Assembly: GCF_003063645.1 (NCBI RefSeq) | Contig: NZ_NESJ01000001.1 | Span: 186,001 to 250,000, forward strand | Length of the DNA: 64,000 nt | Direction: 5' to 3' | Source of the DNA: Limnohabitans sp. 2KL-51 | GTDB lineage: Bacteria > Pseudomonadota > Gammaproteobacteria > Burkholderiales > Burkholderiaceae_C | In this document: piece after piece, positions 1 to 9,282 of the stretch | Layout: each line of letters starts with the position of its first letter | Numbering within the stretch: position 1 is the stretch's first letter | The notes under the pieces: model-generated | Told to the model about the DNA's origin: nothing | Database searches by the model: none | What the model saw: the letters and a program-made list of their open reading frames with translations, nothing else | Program-made: the position numbers and the translations under genes

Positions 1-729
1 GATGGACACGCCGCCACCCCAGTGGCTGCCGCCCGGCACCGACATCATGCGTTGGCCATTGACCTCGGTCCAGCCTTGCTCGTAGCCCACCCATTGAAAC
101 GGGTCCGAACACCCCAGAGGTTGTCGGAAAAATTCTTCAAACACTTCCGGCAGTGGACGCTTGAACAAGTGCAACAAGGCCAATGACAGTTGGTTGATGC
201 GAACGTCGTTGTACTCAAATCGGGAACCCGGCTCGCCCAGCGGTCTGGCATCGCCTTTGATGCCGTCGGCTTGCCCGGTTTGGTAGGGCAGCCAGCGGTA
301 GCGGTCGACCTGTTCAGGAATGCCCAAGCAGGTGCCTTCCCATTCGCTGGTTTGCTGCAGCAAATGGTGCCAAGTGATGCGCGACAAGCGATCGCCCTCA
401 AAGCCAATGCCAGGGCATTGTTGAACCACGGGGGAGTGGACGTCTTTCAACAACCCTTGGTCAAACGCCAGACCGGCCAGTAAGGCCAGGTAGGTTTTGG
501 CCACACTGAAAGTCAGGTCGGCCTTGTGGGGTTCGCCCCATTGGGCCAGCAACTGGTGCTGATGAAACAAAACACCCGACACAGGCCCACGCCCATGGAC
601 CGGGCCATACAAGCGGTTGTAGGGTAGTGGGTCCACATCGTGGATGCCCCATGGCGGTGAGGTGTCACGCGACCAAGGTGTTTCGCACGATTGGATGAAT
701 TCCAGGGTTGATTCAAGTGAGGGGGTCAT
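1..729 (-). CDS. Serine hydrolase, beta-lactamase (class C/PBP-like) family, C-terminus cut by window edge
   Basis: The reading frame opens at an ATG read leftwards from 729 and stays open for 243 codons to the window edge, so the C-terminus is missing. The class C beta-lactamase/esterase pattern is visible: S-V-A-K near residues 75-78 (SxxK nucleophile and base) and F-E-Y-N-D near 172-175 in the place of the Tyr motif. A third motif would lie beyond the edge. Members hydrolyse esters, amides or D-amino-acid peptides; the substrate cannot be read from sequence. No signal peptide is evident, so it is probably cytoplasmic. It lies 40 bp upstream of the acyl-CoA dehydrogenase stop... in the opposite sense of transcription order, that gene (1956-769) is read first, so both may share a transcript. 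Sure of the fold, unsure of the role. Confidence 0.8.
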   Translation of the reverse strand, partial: MTPSLESTLEFIQSCETPWSRDTSPPWGIHDVDPLPYNRLYGPVHGRGPVSGVLFHQHQLLAQWGEPHKADLTFSVAKTYLALLAGLAFDQGLLKDVHSPVVQQCPGIGFEGDRLSRITWHHLLQQTSEWEGTCLGIPEQVDRYRWLPYQTGQADGIKGDARPLGEPGSRFEYNDVRINQLSLALLHLFKRPLPEVFEEFFRQPLGCSDPFQWVGYEQGWTEVNGQRMMSVPGGSHWGGGVSI

Positions 730-768
730 GTGCAAGCTCGCATCAATGAAGGGAGAAGTTTGGGGCTG

Positions 769-1956
769 TTAAGCCAGCGCTGCTTTGGCAGCCTGCTGTG
801 ATTTGTAAACCAGTTTGCGGGCCATGCTCCAGCGGTGCACTTCGCTCGGGCCATCGTAAATCCGGAAGGCGCGCATGTCCATGAAGATGCGCATCACGGG
901 CGTCTCGGCTGTCACGCCCTGACCGCCAAGAATTTGCACACACCGGTCCACCACGCGCCACTCGGCTTCGGAGCAGGCCACTTTGGCACGGCTCGATTCA
1001 AAGCCACCTTTTTGGCCTTGGTCGAGCAGCCAGGCGGTGTGCCAGATGTGCAGGCGGGCGGTGTGCAGGTCGATGTCGTTGTCGGCCAGCATGAAGCCCA
1101 CACCTTCGTGCTCGGCCAGCGGTTTGCCAAAAGCATGGCGGCGGCTGGCGTAGTCGAGCGCGATGTCGTGCGCGCGCCGCGCCTGCCCCAGCCAGCGCAT
1201 GCAGTGCGTCAGGCGTGCTGGTGCCAGCCTAATTTGTGCGTAGCGAAAGCCCTGGCCCACTTCGCCCAACACATCAGTGGAAGGCACGCGCACATTGTCG
1301 AAGCGCAGTACACCATGGCCGCCGGTGAAGCAGTTGTCCATGGCGTCCATGCTGCGCTCCAGCGTGATGCCCGCTTTGTCCATGTCGGTCAAAAACATGG
1401 TGGCCGTGCCGTCTTCCATGCGCGCCATGACGATGACGTAATCCGCGCCGTTGGCCCCGGTGATGAACCATTTGCGGCCATTGATCAGGTAGTCGTCGCC
1501 GTCGCGCACAGCGGTGGTTTTGAGCATGGACGGGTCAGCGCCCGCGCCGGGGTCGGGCTCGGTCATGGCAAAGCACGAGCGCGTGAGGCCCGCCACTTGC
1601 GGGCGCAGCCATCGCTCTTTTTGCTCGGGGGTGGCCACTTCTTCCATCAGGTGGATGTTGCCTTCGTCGGGGGCATGGATGTTGAGTGCCGTGGGCCCCA
1701 GGTTGGAGTAACCGGCTTCTTCAAAGACCAGCGCTTTGGCCATGTGGCTCAGGCCCAAGCCGCCCATCTCAATCGAGGCGTGTGGGGTCAGCAAGCCGGC
1801 AGCCCGTGCACGGGCCACCAGCTCGTGGCGCAGGTCTTCGGATGGGCCGTGCAGGCCGTGGCGCGGGTCGCCCTCCAGCGGGATGACTTGCTCTGCAATG
1901 AACTGCCGCGTGCGCTCACGCAAGGCCGCAATGTCCGGTGGGATGTCGAAGTTCAT
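769..1956 (-). CDS. Acyl-CoA dehydrogenase, ACAD10/ACAD11-like
   Basis: This 395-residue FAD enzyme would introduce a trans-2 double bond into an acyl-CoA and pass electrons to ETF. The FAD/substrate signature F-A-M-T-E-P-D-P-G-A-G-A-D lies in the middle, and the C-terminal helix carries R-I-Y-D-G-P-S-E-V-H-R. In this subfamily the aromatic-acidic-G motif has Asp rather than the Glu of classical medium-chain enzymes, which resembles the ACAD10/11 group associated with long or hydroxylated acyl chains. Length is normal and the ATG at 1956 is the natural start. Neighbours are a serine hydrolase, a GST and an acyl-CoA ligase, consistent with a fatty-acid-type degradation neighbourhood. The exact substrate is unknown. 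Confidence 0.9.
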   Translation of the reverse strand: MNFDIPPDIAALRERTRQFIAEQVIPLEGDPRHGLHGPSEDLRHELVARARAAGLLTPHASIEMGGLGLSHMAKALVFEEAGYSNLGPTALNIHAPDEGNIHLMEEVATPEQKERWLRPQVAGLTRSCFAMTEPDPGAGADPSMLKTTAVRDGDDYLINGRKWFITGANGADYVIVMARMEDGTATMFLTDMDKAGITLERSMDAMDNCFTGGHGVLRFDNVRVPSTDVLGEVGQGFRYAQIRLAPARLTHCMRWLGQARRAHDIALDYASRRHAFGKPLAEHEGVGFMLADNDIDLHTARLHIWHTAWLLDQGQKGGFESSRAKVACSEAEWRVVDRCVQILGGQGVTAETPVMRIFMDMRAFRIYDGPSEVHRWSMARKLVYKSQQAAKAALA

Positions 1957-2178
1957 GGTCGAGTTTTCTCAAATCGTTGAACAGGGTTTCTTTGGTTCAT
2001 TGGAAAGGCTGCAGCGGCCTCGCCCTGTCCGGCCTGTGACTGGGTGTCGCCTGAGTGTCTTATCTTGAATCCAGAAGCGACCTGTCATCTGCGTGGCATG
2101 CACCCGATCTGGCAGGTGCTAGTCTGCAAAACACGGGCAGAAGACTTGTACATGCCTCTGCCCAAAAAAGGAAAAACC

Positions 2179-2799
2179 ATGAAGCTCTATACCGCCCACC
2201 GCGCGCCTAGCCCCCGTCGGGTGCTGATGTTTTTGATCGAAAAAAACATCACCGGCATCGAGATGGTCAACATGGACCTGAACGGCGGCGAGCACCGCAC
2301 GCCCGAATACCTGGCCAAAAGCCCGCTGGCCAAAGTGCCCGCGCTGGAGCTGGATGATGGCCGCGTGATCACCGAGACACGGGCGATTTGCACATTGCTG
2401 GAGGGCCGCTTTCCCGAGCCCAACCTGATGGGCGTGGACGGCGACGAGCGCGGTTTCATCGAGATGGCCGACCGGCAGGTGGAGCTGTATTTGTTGGGCG
2501 GCATTGCCAACGCGATCCGCCACAGCCACCCGGGGCTGGCGGCTTTAGAGAAACCGCAATTCCCCGAGTTTGGCCGCTCTCAGGCCGAGAAGGTGCGGGA
2601 TGTGGCCCGTGGTTTTGACCAACGCCTGCAAAGCCAGCCCTTCATCGCGGGTGAACGTTTCACCATCGCCGACATCACCGCGTTTTGCGCGCTGGAGTTT
2701 GCTCGGGGCCTGATGAAGTTTGTGCCCGGCGAAGAGGGCATGCTGGCCTTGCAGGCTTGGCGCGATCGCATCAACGAGCGGCCCAGCGCCAAAGTCTGA
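2179..2799 (+). CDS. Glutathione S-transferase
   Basis: Cytosolic GST of about 206 residues. The N-terminal thioredoxin-like domain begins M-K-L-Y-T-A and contains K-V-P-A-L-E-L with the cis-Pro that binds glutathione, then the E-T-R-A-I helix start. The C-terminal all-alpha domain follows (F-T-I-A-D-I-T-A N-capping box near residue 160). An upstream in-frame ATG at 2044 exists, but the ATG at 2179 sits behind a purine-rich AAAAAGGAAAAACC stretch and starts exactly at the domain boundary, so I prefer it. It converges on the acyl-CoA ligase at 4436-2814. Role is probably detoxification or a glutathione-dependent step; no specific substrate is indicated. Confidence 0.9.
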   Translation: MKLYTAHRAPSPRRVLMFLIEKNITGIEMVNMDLNGGEHRTPEYLAKSPLAKVPALELDDGRVITETRAICTLLEGRFPEPNLMGVDGDERGFIEMADRQVELYLLGGIANAIRHSHPGLAALEKPQFPEFGRSQAEKVRDVARGFDQRLQSQPFIAGERFTIADITAFCALEFARGLMKFVPGEEGMLALQAWRDRINERPSAKV

Positions 2800-2813
2800 T
2801 CGGCTGAAAATGA

Positions 2814-4436
2814 TCAGCTGAACACGCCGCCATAGTCCTTGCGCAGGTCGTTCTTCTGAACCTTGCCGGTGCCGCCCACCGGCAGCGATTCGAGGAAGAC
2901 CACATCGTCGGGCACCCACCACTTGGCGACTTTGGTGGTGAGGAAGTCGAGGATCTCTTGTTTCTCAAGCGACTGCCCTGGCTTGCGCACGATGAACAGC
3001 AACGGGCGCTCGTCCCACTTGGGGTGCTTGACGCCAATGACAGCCGCCATGGCCACAGCGGGGTGACCGATCGCGGCGTTTTCCAGGTCGATCGAGCTGA
3101 TCCACTCGCCACCGGTTTTGATCACGTCTTTGGTGCGATCGCGAATTTGCATGGTGCCGTTCGCGTCGATGGTGGCGATGTCGCCGGTGGGGAACCAGCC
3201 GTCCACCAGCGCGGTTTTCTCGGCCTTGAAATAACGCTCCACGATCCACTGGCCGCGCACCATCAGCTCGCCTTGGGAGGTGCCGTCGCGGGGCAGAGTG
3301 ACACCGTTTTCATCGACGATCTTGATCTCGATCCCCGAGACAGTTTTGCCTTGCTTGGCCACGATCGCGTGCTGCTCGGCGGCGGGCTTGAGGCGGTCCG
3401 CGCGGCTCAGGTTGCTCATGGTGGCGACAGCCGTGGTCTCGGTCATGCCCCAGCCGTGGCGCACTTCTACGCCGTAGTTGTCCATGAACTTGGCGATCAG
3501 CGCCATCGGCATGGCCGAGCCGCCCACGCAGGTGCGCTTCATGTGGGCAAAGCGCAAGTTGTTTTGCTCAACGTGCTGGATCAGACCCATCCAGATGGTG
3601 GGCACGCCTGCGCTGATGGTGACTTGCTCACTGTCCATCAATTCGAACAGGCTGGCACCGTCGAGCTTGGGGCCGGGCAAGACCAGCTTGGTGCCCGCCA
3701 CCAGCGCGGCATAGGGGATGCACCAGGCGTTGATGTGGAACATGGGCACAACCGGCAAAACAGTCTCTTGCGTGGAGAAGCCCAGCACATCGGGCAGGCA
3801 GGCGGTGGTCGCATCCAGCACGATGGCGCGGTGCGTGTACAGCACGCCCTTGGGGTTGCCCGTGGTGCCTGAGGTATAGCAAAGCGCAGCGCCGGTTTGG
3901 TCGTCCAGCTCGGGCCAGTTGAAGGTGTCGCTGTGGCCGGTGATCAGGCCTTCGTAGTTCTGCACGTTGGCGACGCCCTCGATGGTGGGCGTATTGGCCG
4001 CATCGGCCAGGCACACCCAAGCGCGAACTTTGGGGCAAAGCGCGGCAATGCCTTTGACCAGCGGTGCAAAGGTGGCGTCAAACAGCACCACCTCGTCTTC
4101 TGCGTGGTTGATCACATAGATCAGCTGCTGCGGGTGCAGGCGCGGGTTGCAGGTGTGCATGACCATGCCGCTCCCCGAGACGGCGTAATAAGCCTCCAGG
4201 TGGCGGTGGTTGTTCCAGGCGATCGAGCCGACCGCGCTGCCCACCTTCAGGCCCATATTGGCCAAAGCATTGGCCAATTGACGTGAGCGCTTTGCGGTTT
4301 CGGCGTAAGTGGTGCGGTGCAGAGGGCCATGCGTTTCGCGTGAGACGATTTCCGTCTCGCCAAACTGCGCGGCGGCGTGTTCAAGGATGCCCGAAATGAG
4401 CAGCGGGCGGTTCATCATGAGGCCGGATGTGGACAT
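2814..4436 (-). CDS. Acyl-CoA ligase (AMP-binding), DmdB/medium-chain-like
   Basis: A 540-residue adenylate-forming ligase activating a carboxylic acid to its CoA thioester through an acyl-AMP. Seen: the P-loop [11 protein letters not shown] near residue 190, G-W-G-M-T-E-T in the middle, and the C-terminal [13 protein letters not shown] hinge with a late G-K-V-Q-K catalytic lysine. The N-terminus [14 protein letters not shown] resembles 3-(methylthio)propionyl-CoA ligases (DmdB) and related medium-chain ligases, but no other DMSP genes are present, so substrate assignment is tentative. It likely supplies the acyl-CoA dehydrogenase nearby. Confidence 0.9.
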   Translation of the reverse strand: MSTSGLMMNRPLLISGILEHAAAQFGETEIVSRETHGPLHRTTYAETAKRSRQLANALANMGLKVGSAVGSIAWNNHRHLEAYYAVSGSGMVMHTCNPRLHPQQLIYVINHAEDEVVLFDATFAPLVKGIAALCPKVRAWVCLADAANTPTIEGVANVQNYEGLITGHSDTFNWPELDDQTGAALCYTSGTTGNPKGVLYTHRAIVLDATTACLPDVLGFSTQETVLPVVPMFHINAWCIPYAALVAGTKLVLPGPKLDGASLFELMDSEQVTISAGVPTIWMGLIQHVEQNNLRFAHMKRTCVGGSAMPMALIAKFMDNYGVEVRHGWGMTETTAVATMSNLSRADRLKPAAEQHAIVAKQGKTVSGIEIKIVDENGVTLPRDGTSQGELMVRGQWIVERYFKAEKTALVDGWFPTGDIATIDANGTMQIRDRTKDVIKTGGEWISSIDLENAAIGHPAVAMAAVIGVKHPKWDERPLLFIVRKPGQSLEKQEILDFLTTKVAKWWVPDDVVFLESLPVGGTGKVQKNDLRKDYGGVFS

Positions 4437-4463
4437 GGTTTTTGTCTTCAGTGTTTTGAATTT

Positions 4464-5636
4464 TTACATTAACGCCGCGTACACCAAGTCGCGGAACAAT
4501 GGGCGATAGTAATCCCGTTGGTTGGGCGCCTGAACCATCAGCATCGCGTACAGGTCGAGCGCCGGGTCCACAAAGAATGTGGTGCCCGCGATGCCGCCCC
4601 AGTAATAAAGCCCCACCGAGCCGGGCACGGGCGACAGGCCCAAATGGGTGCGCACGGCAAACCCGAGTCCAAAGCCGTGGCCGGGTGGCAGCAAGGTGCC
4701 GTCGGACGGCATGCCGCCCAGATGATCGGCGGTCATGTAGTCCACCGTGTGCGGGCCGAGCAGGCGCACACCATCCAATTCGCCCCGGTTGCGCAGACAC
4801 TGCAAAAAGCGGGTGTAGTCCATGGCGGTGGACATCAGGCCGCCGCCGCCGGCTTCCATGGCAGGCACTTGGCGTGGCTCCAGCATTTCCCTGCGCACGC
4901 CGCCGTCGGGGTCGTGCGAAAAGGGCTCTGCAATGCGGTGCTGCTGCTCGGGTGGCACGGCAAAGCCCGTATCCACCATGCCCAATGGACCCAAGATCTC
5001 AGTTTGCAAGAATGCACCCAAACCTTGCCCGCTCACCACCTCGACCAGTCGGCCCAATACATCGGTGGCGCGGCTGTAGGCCCACACGGTGCCAGGCTGG
5101 AACTGCAGCGGCAAAGAGGCAAGTGTTTGCGAAAACTCGGCATTGGTCCGCTCGCGTGAGGCGATATTCACCGCGCCGTATTGGTGCTGCACGGCCGAGT
5201 CACCCAAAAATTCATAGGTCAGGCCCGCCGTGTGGCGCAGCAGGTCTTGCACCGTGGCGGCTTGTCGCACGGGCTCAAGGCCTCGGGCCGTGGCCACCTG
5301 TTGGTTCGCGTACTCGGGCATCCAGCGGCTGACCAGGTCGCTCAAGAGCAACTGTCCGCGCTCGACCAGCATCATCACCGCCACCGACACCAACGGCTTG
5401 GTCATCGAATAGATGCGGAAGATGCTGTCGGTTTTCATGGGCGTGCCCGTGCCGGGGTCTTGCTGGCCCACGGCCTCGAACAAACCGATCTTCCCGCGCC
5501 GGGCAACCATGGCCACCGCACCGGGTAACCTGCCACTGGCCACTTCGCGGCGCAGCACGTCCATCAGGCGCTGCGTGCGTTCGGGGCACAGGCCCAAATC
5601 GGTGGGGTGGGCGTGGGCAAGAGGGGTCATCGTCAT
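4464..5636 (-). CDS. Serine hydrolase, beta-lactamase family
   Basis: A 390-residue class C beta-lactamase/esterase-like protein. S-M-T-K at about residues 77-80 gives the SxxK nucleophile and base, Y-S-R near 187 fills the Tyr motif, and P-G-H-G-F-G-L-G near the C-terminus is the third motif. The frame opens at 5714, but ATG 5636 has a GGAG six bases upstream and I prefer it. It is 27 bp downstream of the acyl-CoA ligase start and on the same strand, so the two are probably co-transcribed. A truncated relative of its 5' end lies at 18.79-18.93 kb, together with a matching promoter-like region. Substrate unknown. Confidence 0.88.
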   Translation of the reverse strand: MTMTPLAHAHPTDLGLCPERTQRLMDVLRREVASGRLPGAVAMVARRGKIGLFEAVGQQDPGTGTPMKTDSIFRIYSMTKPLVSVAVMMLVERGQLLLSDLVSRWMPEYANQQVATARGLEPVRQAATVQDLLRHTAGLTYEFLGDSAVQHQYGAVNIASRERTNAEFSQTLASLPLQFQPGTVWAYSRATDVLGRLVEVVSGQGLGAFLQTEILGPLGMVDTGFAVPPEQQHRIAEPFSHDPDGGVRREMLEPRQVPAMEAGGGGLMSTAMDYTRFLQCLRNRGELDGVRLLGPHTVDYMTADHLGGMPSDGTLLPPGHGFGLGFAVRTHLGLSPVPGSVGLYYWGGIAGTTFFVDPALDLYAMLMVQAPNQRDYYRPLFRDLVYAALM

Positions 5637-5699
5637 GAGGTGCTCCAAAACAAGCACGCTTTGTACAGCAGCCCCTGCGGTTGATGTATCACCTAAAGC
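5497..5699. repeat. Left copy of imperfect direct repeat (serine hydrolase 5' end plus leader)
   Basis: This segment covers the first part of the serine hydrolase gene and its upstream region. It matches 18790-18995 in the same orientation. The coding part matches closely: an initial 25-base run is identical, and later stretches differ at scattered sites. The leader part is looser but keeps TTTGTACA, an 18-base spacer and GTATCACCT in both copies (5660-5694 and 18956-18990). The two copies bracket the 5.8-18.7 kb catabolic block. Confidence 0.75.
5660..5694 (-). promoter_or_regulatory. Conserved leader element upstream of serine hydrolase, possible MerR-type promoter
   Basis: Read on the minus strand the element is AGGTGATAC, 18 bases, TGTACAAA. 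It is preserved at the same spacing upstream of the serine hydrolase remnant at 18956-18990, next to a MerR-family gene. Taking TGATAC and TACAAA as -35 and -10 gives a 20-base spacer, the long spacing typical of MerR-activated promoters. Conservation is seen directly; the promoter reading is inference. Confidence 0.4.
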
Positions 5700-5839
5700 A
5701 ACCGCTGCGTCCATATATCTGTGCTGAAGTCCGGGGCGTGGCCCGGTCAGTAGGATCGATGAGACCGCTGTGGCCCAGGCACAGATCGGTTAGCGCCGTC
5801 GTATCCTGCGCACCTTCATGGGCTGGGGCTTGCCTCCGG

Positions 5840-6808
5840 TCAGTCGAGCTTGACGGCTGCTTCGCGGATGACCCGACCCCAACGTTCATAGTCGGAGCGC
5901 ACCTTGGTCGTGAAGTCGGCGGGCGTCATGCCCCCGTAATCCAGCCCACTCTCGAAAATGAATTTGCGGAACTCCGGCGTATTGACGATACGTGCAATTT
6001 CCTTGTGCAGTGTCGCCACGATCTCCGGCCTCATGCCGCCCGGCCCGAAAAAGGCGATCCAGCCGTCGATGCCGAAATCGAGCCCGGCCTCGTGGAAGGT
6101 CTGCAGGTCCGGTAGCGACGGGATGCGTTTTTCCGTGGCAGCCGCGATCAATTTCGTCCGCCCGCTCTTGGAACTGGCGCTGGCGGTGGTGGGGCCGTCG
6201 AAGAACATGTCGATGCGCCCGGCATACAGGTCTTGGTTGGCCTGCGCCGGACCCGGATAGGGGATGTGGGTGACGTCGATGCCGGCGACCCGCTTAAGGA
6301 ACTCGATGTTCAGATGCCCCGTTGTGCCGATGCCGTACGACGCTACATTGAGTTTGCCCGGGTTGCGTTTGGCATAGTCGACCATCTCGCGCACGGTGGA
6401 AAACGGCGCATCCTGACGCGCCACAAGCACGGTGCCGCCCATTGAGCCAGGCGTGATGGGCGTGAAGTCCTTGAAAAGGTCGTAGGGCGGTGTTGCATAC
6501 AGGTGTGGCATCTGCGTCATCGCTGCGACGGTGTAAAGCAGTGTGGAGCCATCAGGCGCCGCCTTCGCAACTTCACGCGTGCCCACCAGCGTGCCGGCGC
6601 CCGGTTTGTTGTCGACGATGACCGGCACGCCCAGTGCCTCGGCCAACGCGACTGCGATGCGCCGCGCCTGCTGGTCGGTGCCGCCACCGGGCGTGAACGG
6701 AACAACGATGCGTATGGGCTTGCTTGGTTTCCACTGGGCGTTGGCTGGGGCGCTACACGCCAGGGCCAGGGCCAGCGCGGTGAATAAGCTCTTCAATAAC
6801 GAGGGCAT
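5840..6808 (-). CDS. Bug-family (TctC-like) periplasmic solute-binding protein
   Basis: A 322-residue extracytoplasmic binding protein of the tripartite tricarboxylate transporter/Bug family, very abundant in Burkholderiales. It begins with a signal peptide (hydrophobic core L-F-T-A-L-A-L-A-L-A, cleavage near A-N-A-Q), then the family signatures P-I-R-I-V-V-P-F-T-P-G-G-G-T-D, V-D-N-K-P-G-A-G and A-A-P-D-G. The frame is open further upstream, but ATG 6808 is preceded by AAGGA at proper distance and starts the signal peptide. No TctA/TctB membrane genes are nearby, as is common for orphan Bug proteins; the ligand is probably a carboxylate but is unknown. Confidence 0.92.
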   Translation of the reverse strand: MPSLLKSLFTALALALACSAPANAQWKPSKPIRIVVPFTPGGGTDQQARRIAVALAEALGVPVIVDNKPGAGTLVGTREVAKAAPDGSTLLYTVAAMTQMPHLYATPPYDLFKDFTPITPGSMGGTVLVARQDAPFSTVREMVDYAKRNPGKLNVASYGIGTTGHLNIEFLKRVAGIDVTHIPYPGPAQANQDLYAGRIDMFFDGPTTASASSKSGRTKLIAAATEKRIPSLPDLQTFHEAGLDFGIDGWIAFFGPGGMRPEIVATLHKEIARIVNTPEFRKFIFESGLDYGGMTPADFTTKVRSDYERWGRVIREAAVKLD

Positions 6809-7261
6809 GGACGATCCTTGGTTGGCATCGCGCGACCGACGGGCCGCGACACGAGCTGGAAATATACGGTGTTCGCGCAGATCGTTATTGACCATGCGTG
6901 CCAATGAATTGCCGGATTGCGCCATGGGCCGCAGACTGTCAGCGCACTTGGCGCGCGGGCCACCGCTGTGGGCGGAATGTGGTGATGTGCAGATGGGGGA
7001 CGGGGCGCAAATCGCGCCAGCAGACTGGCTTCTGGCGAACAGCGCATTTTGGCGGTGGATCGGCCAGGCAAGGCCTTCATGCGGACGCAGCAAGGGTTTC
7101 GATATGGGCCAAAGAATTTGCTACAAGTGGTACCGGATGCGCGACGAGAAGCTCTAGGCGACGCGTTTTGCCTGTTTTGGGGACATAGAACCTGATTTTC
7201 AGATAAAAGAGATCGGTAGCCCCCATCATTGCTCATGAGTTTGCCAAGTAAAAAACAGCAT
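6809..7261. other. 453-bp region with no convincing gene
   Basis: The space between the Bug-protein gene start and the amidohydrolase stop codon. Open frames on both strands cross it, but none has a recognisable domain, a good ribosome site or plausible composition. The part next to 6808 must hold the Bug-gene leader with AAGGA. I see no clear hairpin with a T-run, no repeat and no tRNA. Confidence 0.5.
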
Positions 7262-9271
7262 TCAGTTCGAGTTGTTCAGTGGCGCGCCTGACCATCCTTC
7301 GGCCCAGCCAGCCAATTGGCGCAAGAAAACGCAGGGGTCGCCATCGGTGGTGCAACACGTTGCGGCTATCGGCCGATAGCGGTTGGCAGATGTTGGCGCT
7401 GTCAAGTCAATGCCAACCAAATCGATGCCAGCCAAGTCCATGCGCGTTGCCGGTAGCACGCGCGTTCGACTGGGCGATGCGACCGCTACAGGCCCGTCTG
7501 TATGCTGCGTTGCGAGAGAACTCGCCAAAGGCGTGGGCAACAGATGCAGTTCACCTTCAAACACCGTGCCGGCCACGCGCACGTCTTTGAGCCCTTTTGC
7601 GCCCAGCGCATGCGGGTCATCCAGCAATACGGTGAAGTCGGCTTTTTTGCCCGCAACGATGGAGCCAATCTCATGGTCCAGATTCAGGCCGAAGGCGGCA
7701 TCGATAGTGATGCCGCGCAGAGCCTGCTCCAGACTCAGGCACTCCTGGGGCGACACGGTTCGCCCTGATTGGGTGGTGCGTGTGGCTGCGCACCAGGCCA
7801 GCAGCAGGGGCTCCATCGGGGCCATCATGAAGTCAGAATGAAACGACACCCGCATGCCATGTCTGACCATGGAGCCGGCCCGCACAATCTGGTCAGCCCG
7901 TTCCTGGCCCAATCCCAGCCTGGCGTAACCGTCTGCCAGCGCGTGGATGTAGTAGGCGTTGACCGACGCGTGTGCCCCCAGCGCGGCCATGCGCTGCGAC
8001 TGCGCATTGGTGTGAAAGCCCACGTGGTGCATCATGAAGCGCGCATCGAACCGCGGCTTGCGCTCCTGCGCGGCAGACAGTGCCGTCAACACGGAATCCA
8101 TGCCTGCATCGCCATTCACGTGCACATGAATTTGGTAGCCGGCATCCCAAAATACTTCCACGCCCTTGGCCAGAACTTCAGGCGACATCAGCCATTCCCC
8201 GTGATGCCCGTCGATGTAGCCTGGCGGGTTCATCATCATCAATTGGGAAAACATGGCGCCGTCGGCGAACAGCTTCACAGCCTTTGAAAACTTGACGCGA
8301 CGGCTCTCACGCTTGCGCAGTGCCTCAATCGCGACCAGCCCTTGGGCAAACGGTGGGCACTCGGTCGGCAAGCCCATCACCTGCTTGCCAATAGCCCGGT
8401 TGGACGCGCTGCGGGCATCTGCAATGTTGATGATGCGCAGTGGGCGTTCTGGCTTTTCAATGCAGGCCTCCAGCGCGGCAAACTCGTATTCGGCCCCCAT
8501 AGCACCAAATAGCATGTCGCCAGCCGTGGTGATGCCGCCCTGATGCATCAGTTCTGCCGTCACGTTCAAGCCCCGGTGGTACCACTCTGGGCGCAACAGA
8601 TAGGGCATCAATCGGCCCATCACCAACTTGTTGCCAGTCTCGAAAAAGTGACCCTTAGCCAGGTTGATCTGCGGGTGGTTCCCGACCAACTCCTGGGTCA
8701 TGCCCAGCTTGTCAAGGGCGGCAGTGTTCAGGTAGGTTTCATGAAACGAGCGCTGCCACAAAATCACAGGACGATCCGGGCACAGCAGGTCGAGCTCGGT
8801 GCGGGTCCAACGCCCATGTTCAGACGGCTGGTAGCCAAAGCTGATGAACCAGTCGGTCTTGTCAGTGCGGGCAGCCAGGCGTTCTTTGAGCAGTTCTAGG
8901 TAGCGCTCGGGCGTGTTGGCGGCCGGGGCCATTCGCCCGCCTTCCATGCGCCATGCCTCGGGCGCAATGATTTCCATGGGGGTGAGCAGGGCACCCAAAA
9001 ACGGGTGAACATGGTTGTCGATAAAGCCCGGCATCAGTACCATGTCCTTGAGGCGCTCGTCCACCACCACCTCGCGGCCTGCGCGCCACGGCGCCATGGA
9101 TGCCAAATCGCCCACGGCAACGATTCGGTCGTCAATCACGCCGACTGCCGTGGCGGTTGGCAGAGACTCGTCCATCGTCAAGATTTGTCGGGCAATGAAT
9201 ATGCGCAAAACGCCAGGGCGGGTGGCCGCATCAGGGGTTATCTCGATCGCGGAGTTTGGGGCAGATGTCAT
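7262..9271 (-). CDS. YtcJ-like metal-dependent amidohydrolase with Cys-containing C-terminal tail
   Basis: An amidohydrolase-superfamily (amidohydrolase_3) protein of about 669 residues. H-V-H after M-P-G-F-I-D-N supplies the first metal ligands, and F-H-S-D-F in the C-terminal half holds the conserved Asp. The superfamily hydrolyses amides, ureas or cyclic imides with Zn or Fe. I prefer ATG 9271, with GAGGA eight bases upstream overlapping the stop of the preceding flavoprotein gene, over the TTG at 9286. The last ~90 residues extend past the usual barrel end. They include a D-L-x-G-I pentapeptide repeat and a C-C-T-T-D-G-D-P-C motif. It is read with the dimethylglycine dehydrogenase-like gene, so it may release that enzyme's substrate; this is inference. 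Confidence 0.88.
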   Translation of the reverse strand: MTSAPNSAIEITPDAATRPGVLRIFIARQILTMDESLPTATAVGVIDDRIVAVGDLASMAPWRAGREVVVDERLKDMVLMPGFIDNHVHPFLGALLTPMEIIAPEAWRMEGGRMAPAANTPERYLELLKERLAARTDKTDWFISFGYQPSEHGRWTRTELDLLCPDRPVILWQRSFHETYLNTAALDKLGMTQELVGNHPQINLAKGHFFETGNKLVMGRLMPYLLRPEWYHRGLNVTAELMHQGGITTAGDMLFGAMGAEYEFAALEACIEKPERPLRIINIADARSASNRAIGKQVMGLPTECPPFAQGLVAIEALRKRESRRVKFSKAVKLFADGAMFSQLMMMNPPGYIDGHHGEWLMSPEVLAKGVEVFWDAGYQIHVHVNGDAGMDSVLTALSAAQERKPRFDARFMMHHVGFHTNAQSQRMAALGAHASVNAYYIHALADGYARLGLGQERADQIVRAGSMVRHGMRVSFHSDFMMAPMEPLLLAWCAATRTTQSGRTVSPQECLSLEQALRGITIDAAFGLNLDHEIGSIVAGKKADFTVLLDDPHALGAKGLKDVRVAGTVFEGELHLLPTPLASSLATQHTDGPVAVASPSRTRVLPATRMDLAGIDLVGIDLTAPTSANRYRPIAATCCTTDGDPCVFLRQLAGWAEGWSGAPLNNSN

Positions 9272-9282
9272 GGGGCGATTCC

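Noticed and set aside
835..1980. 381-codon open frame on the plus strand
   Set aside because: It is fully antisense to the acyl-CoA dehydrogenase and shows no domain; a codon-bias shadow.
2803..2825. CTGATC/GATCAG inverted repeat between the GST and acyl-CoA ligase stops
   Set aside because: Six pairs with a ten-base loop and no T-run; not a convincing bidirectional terminator.
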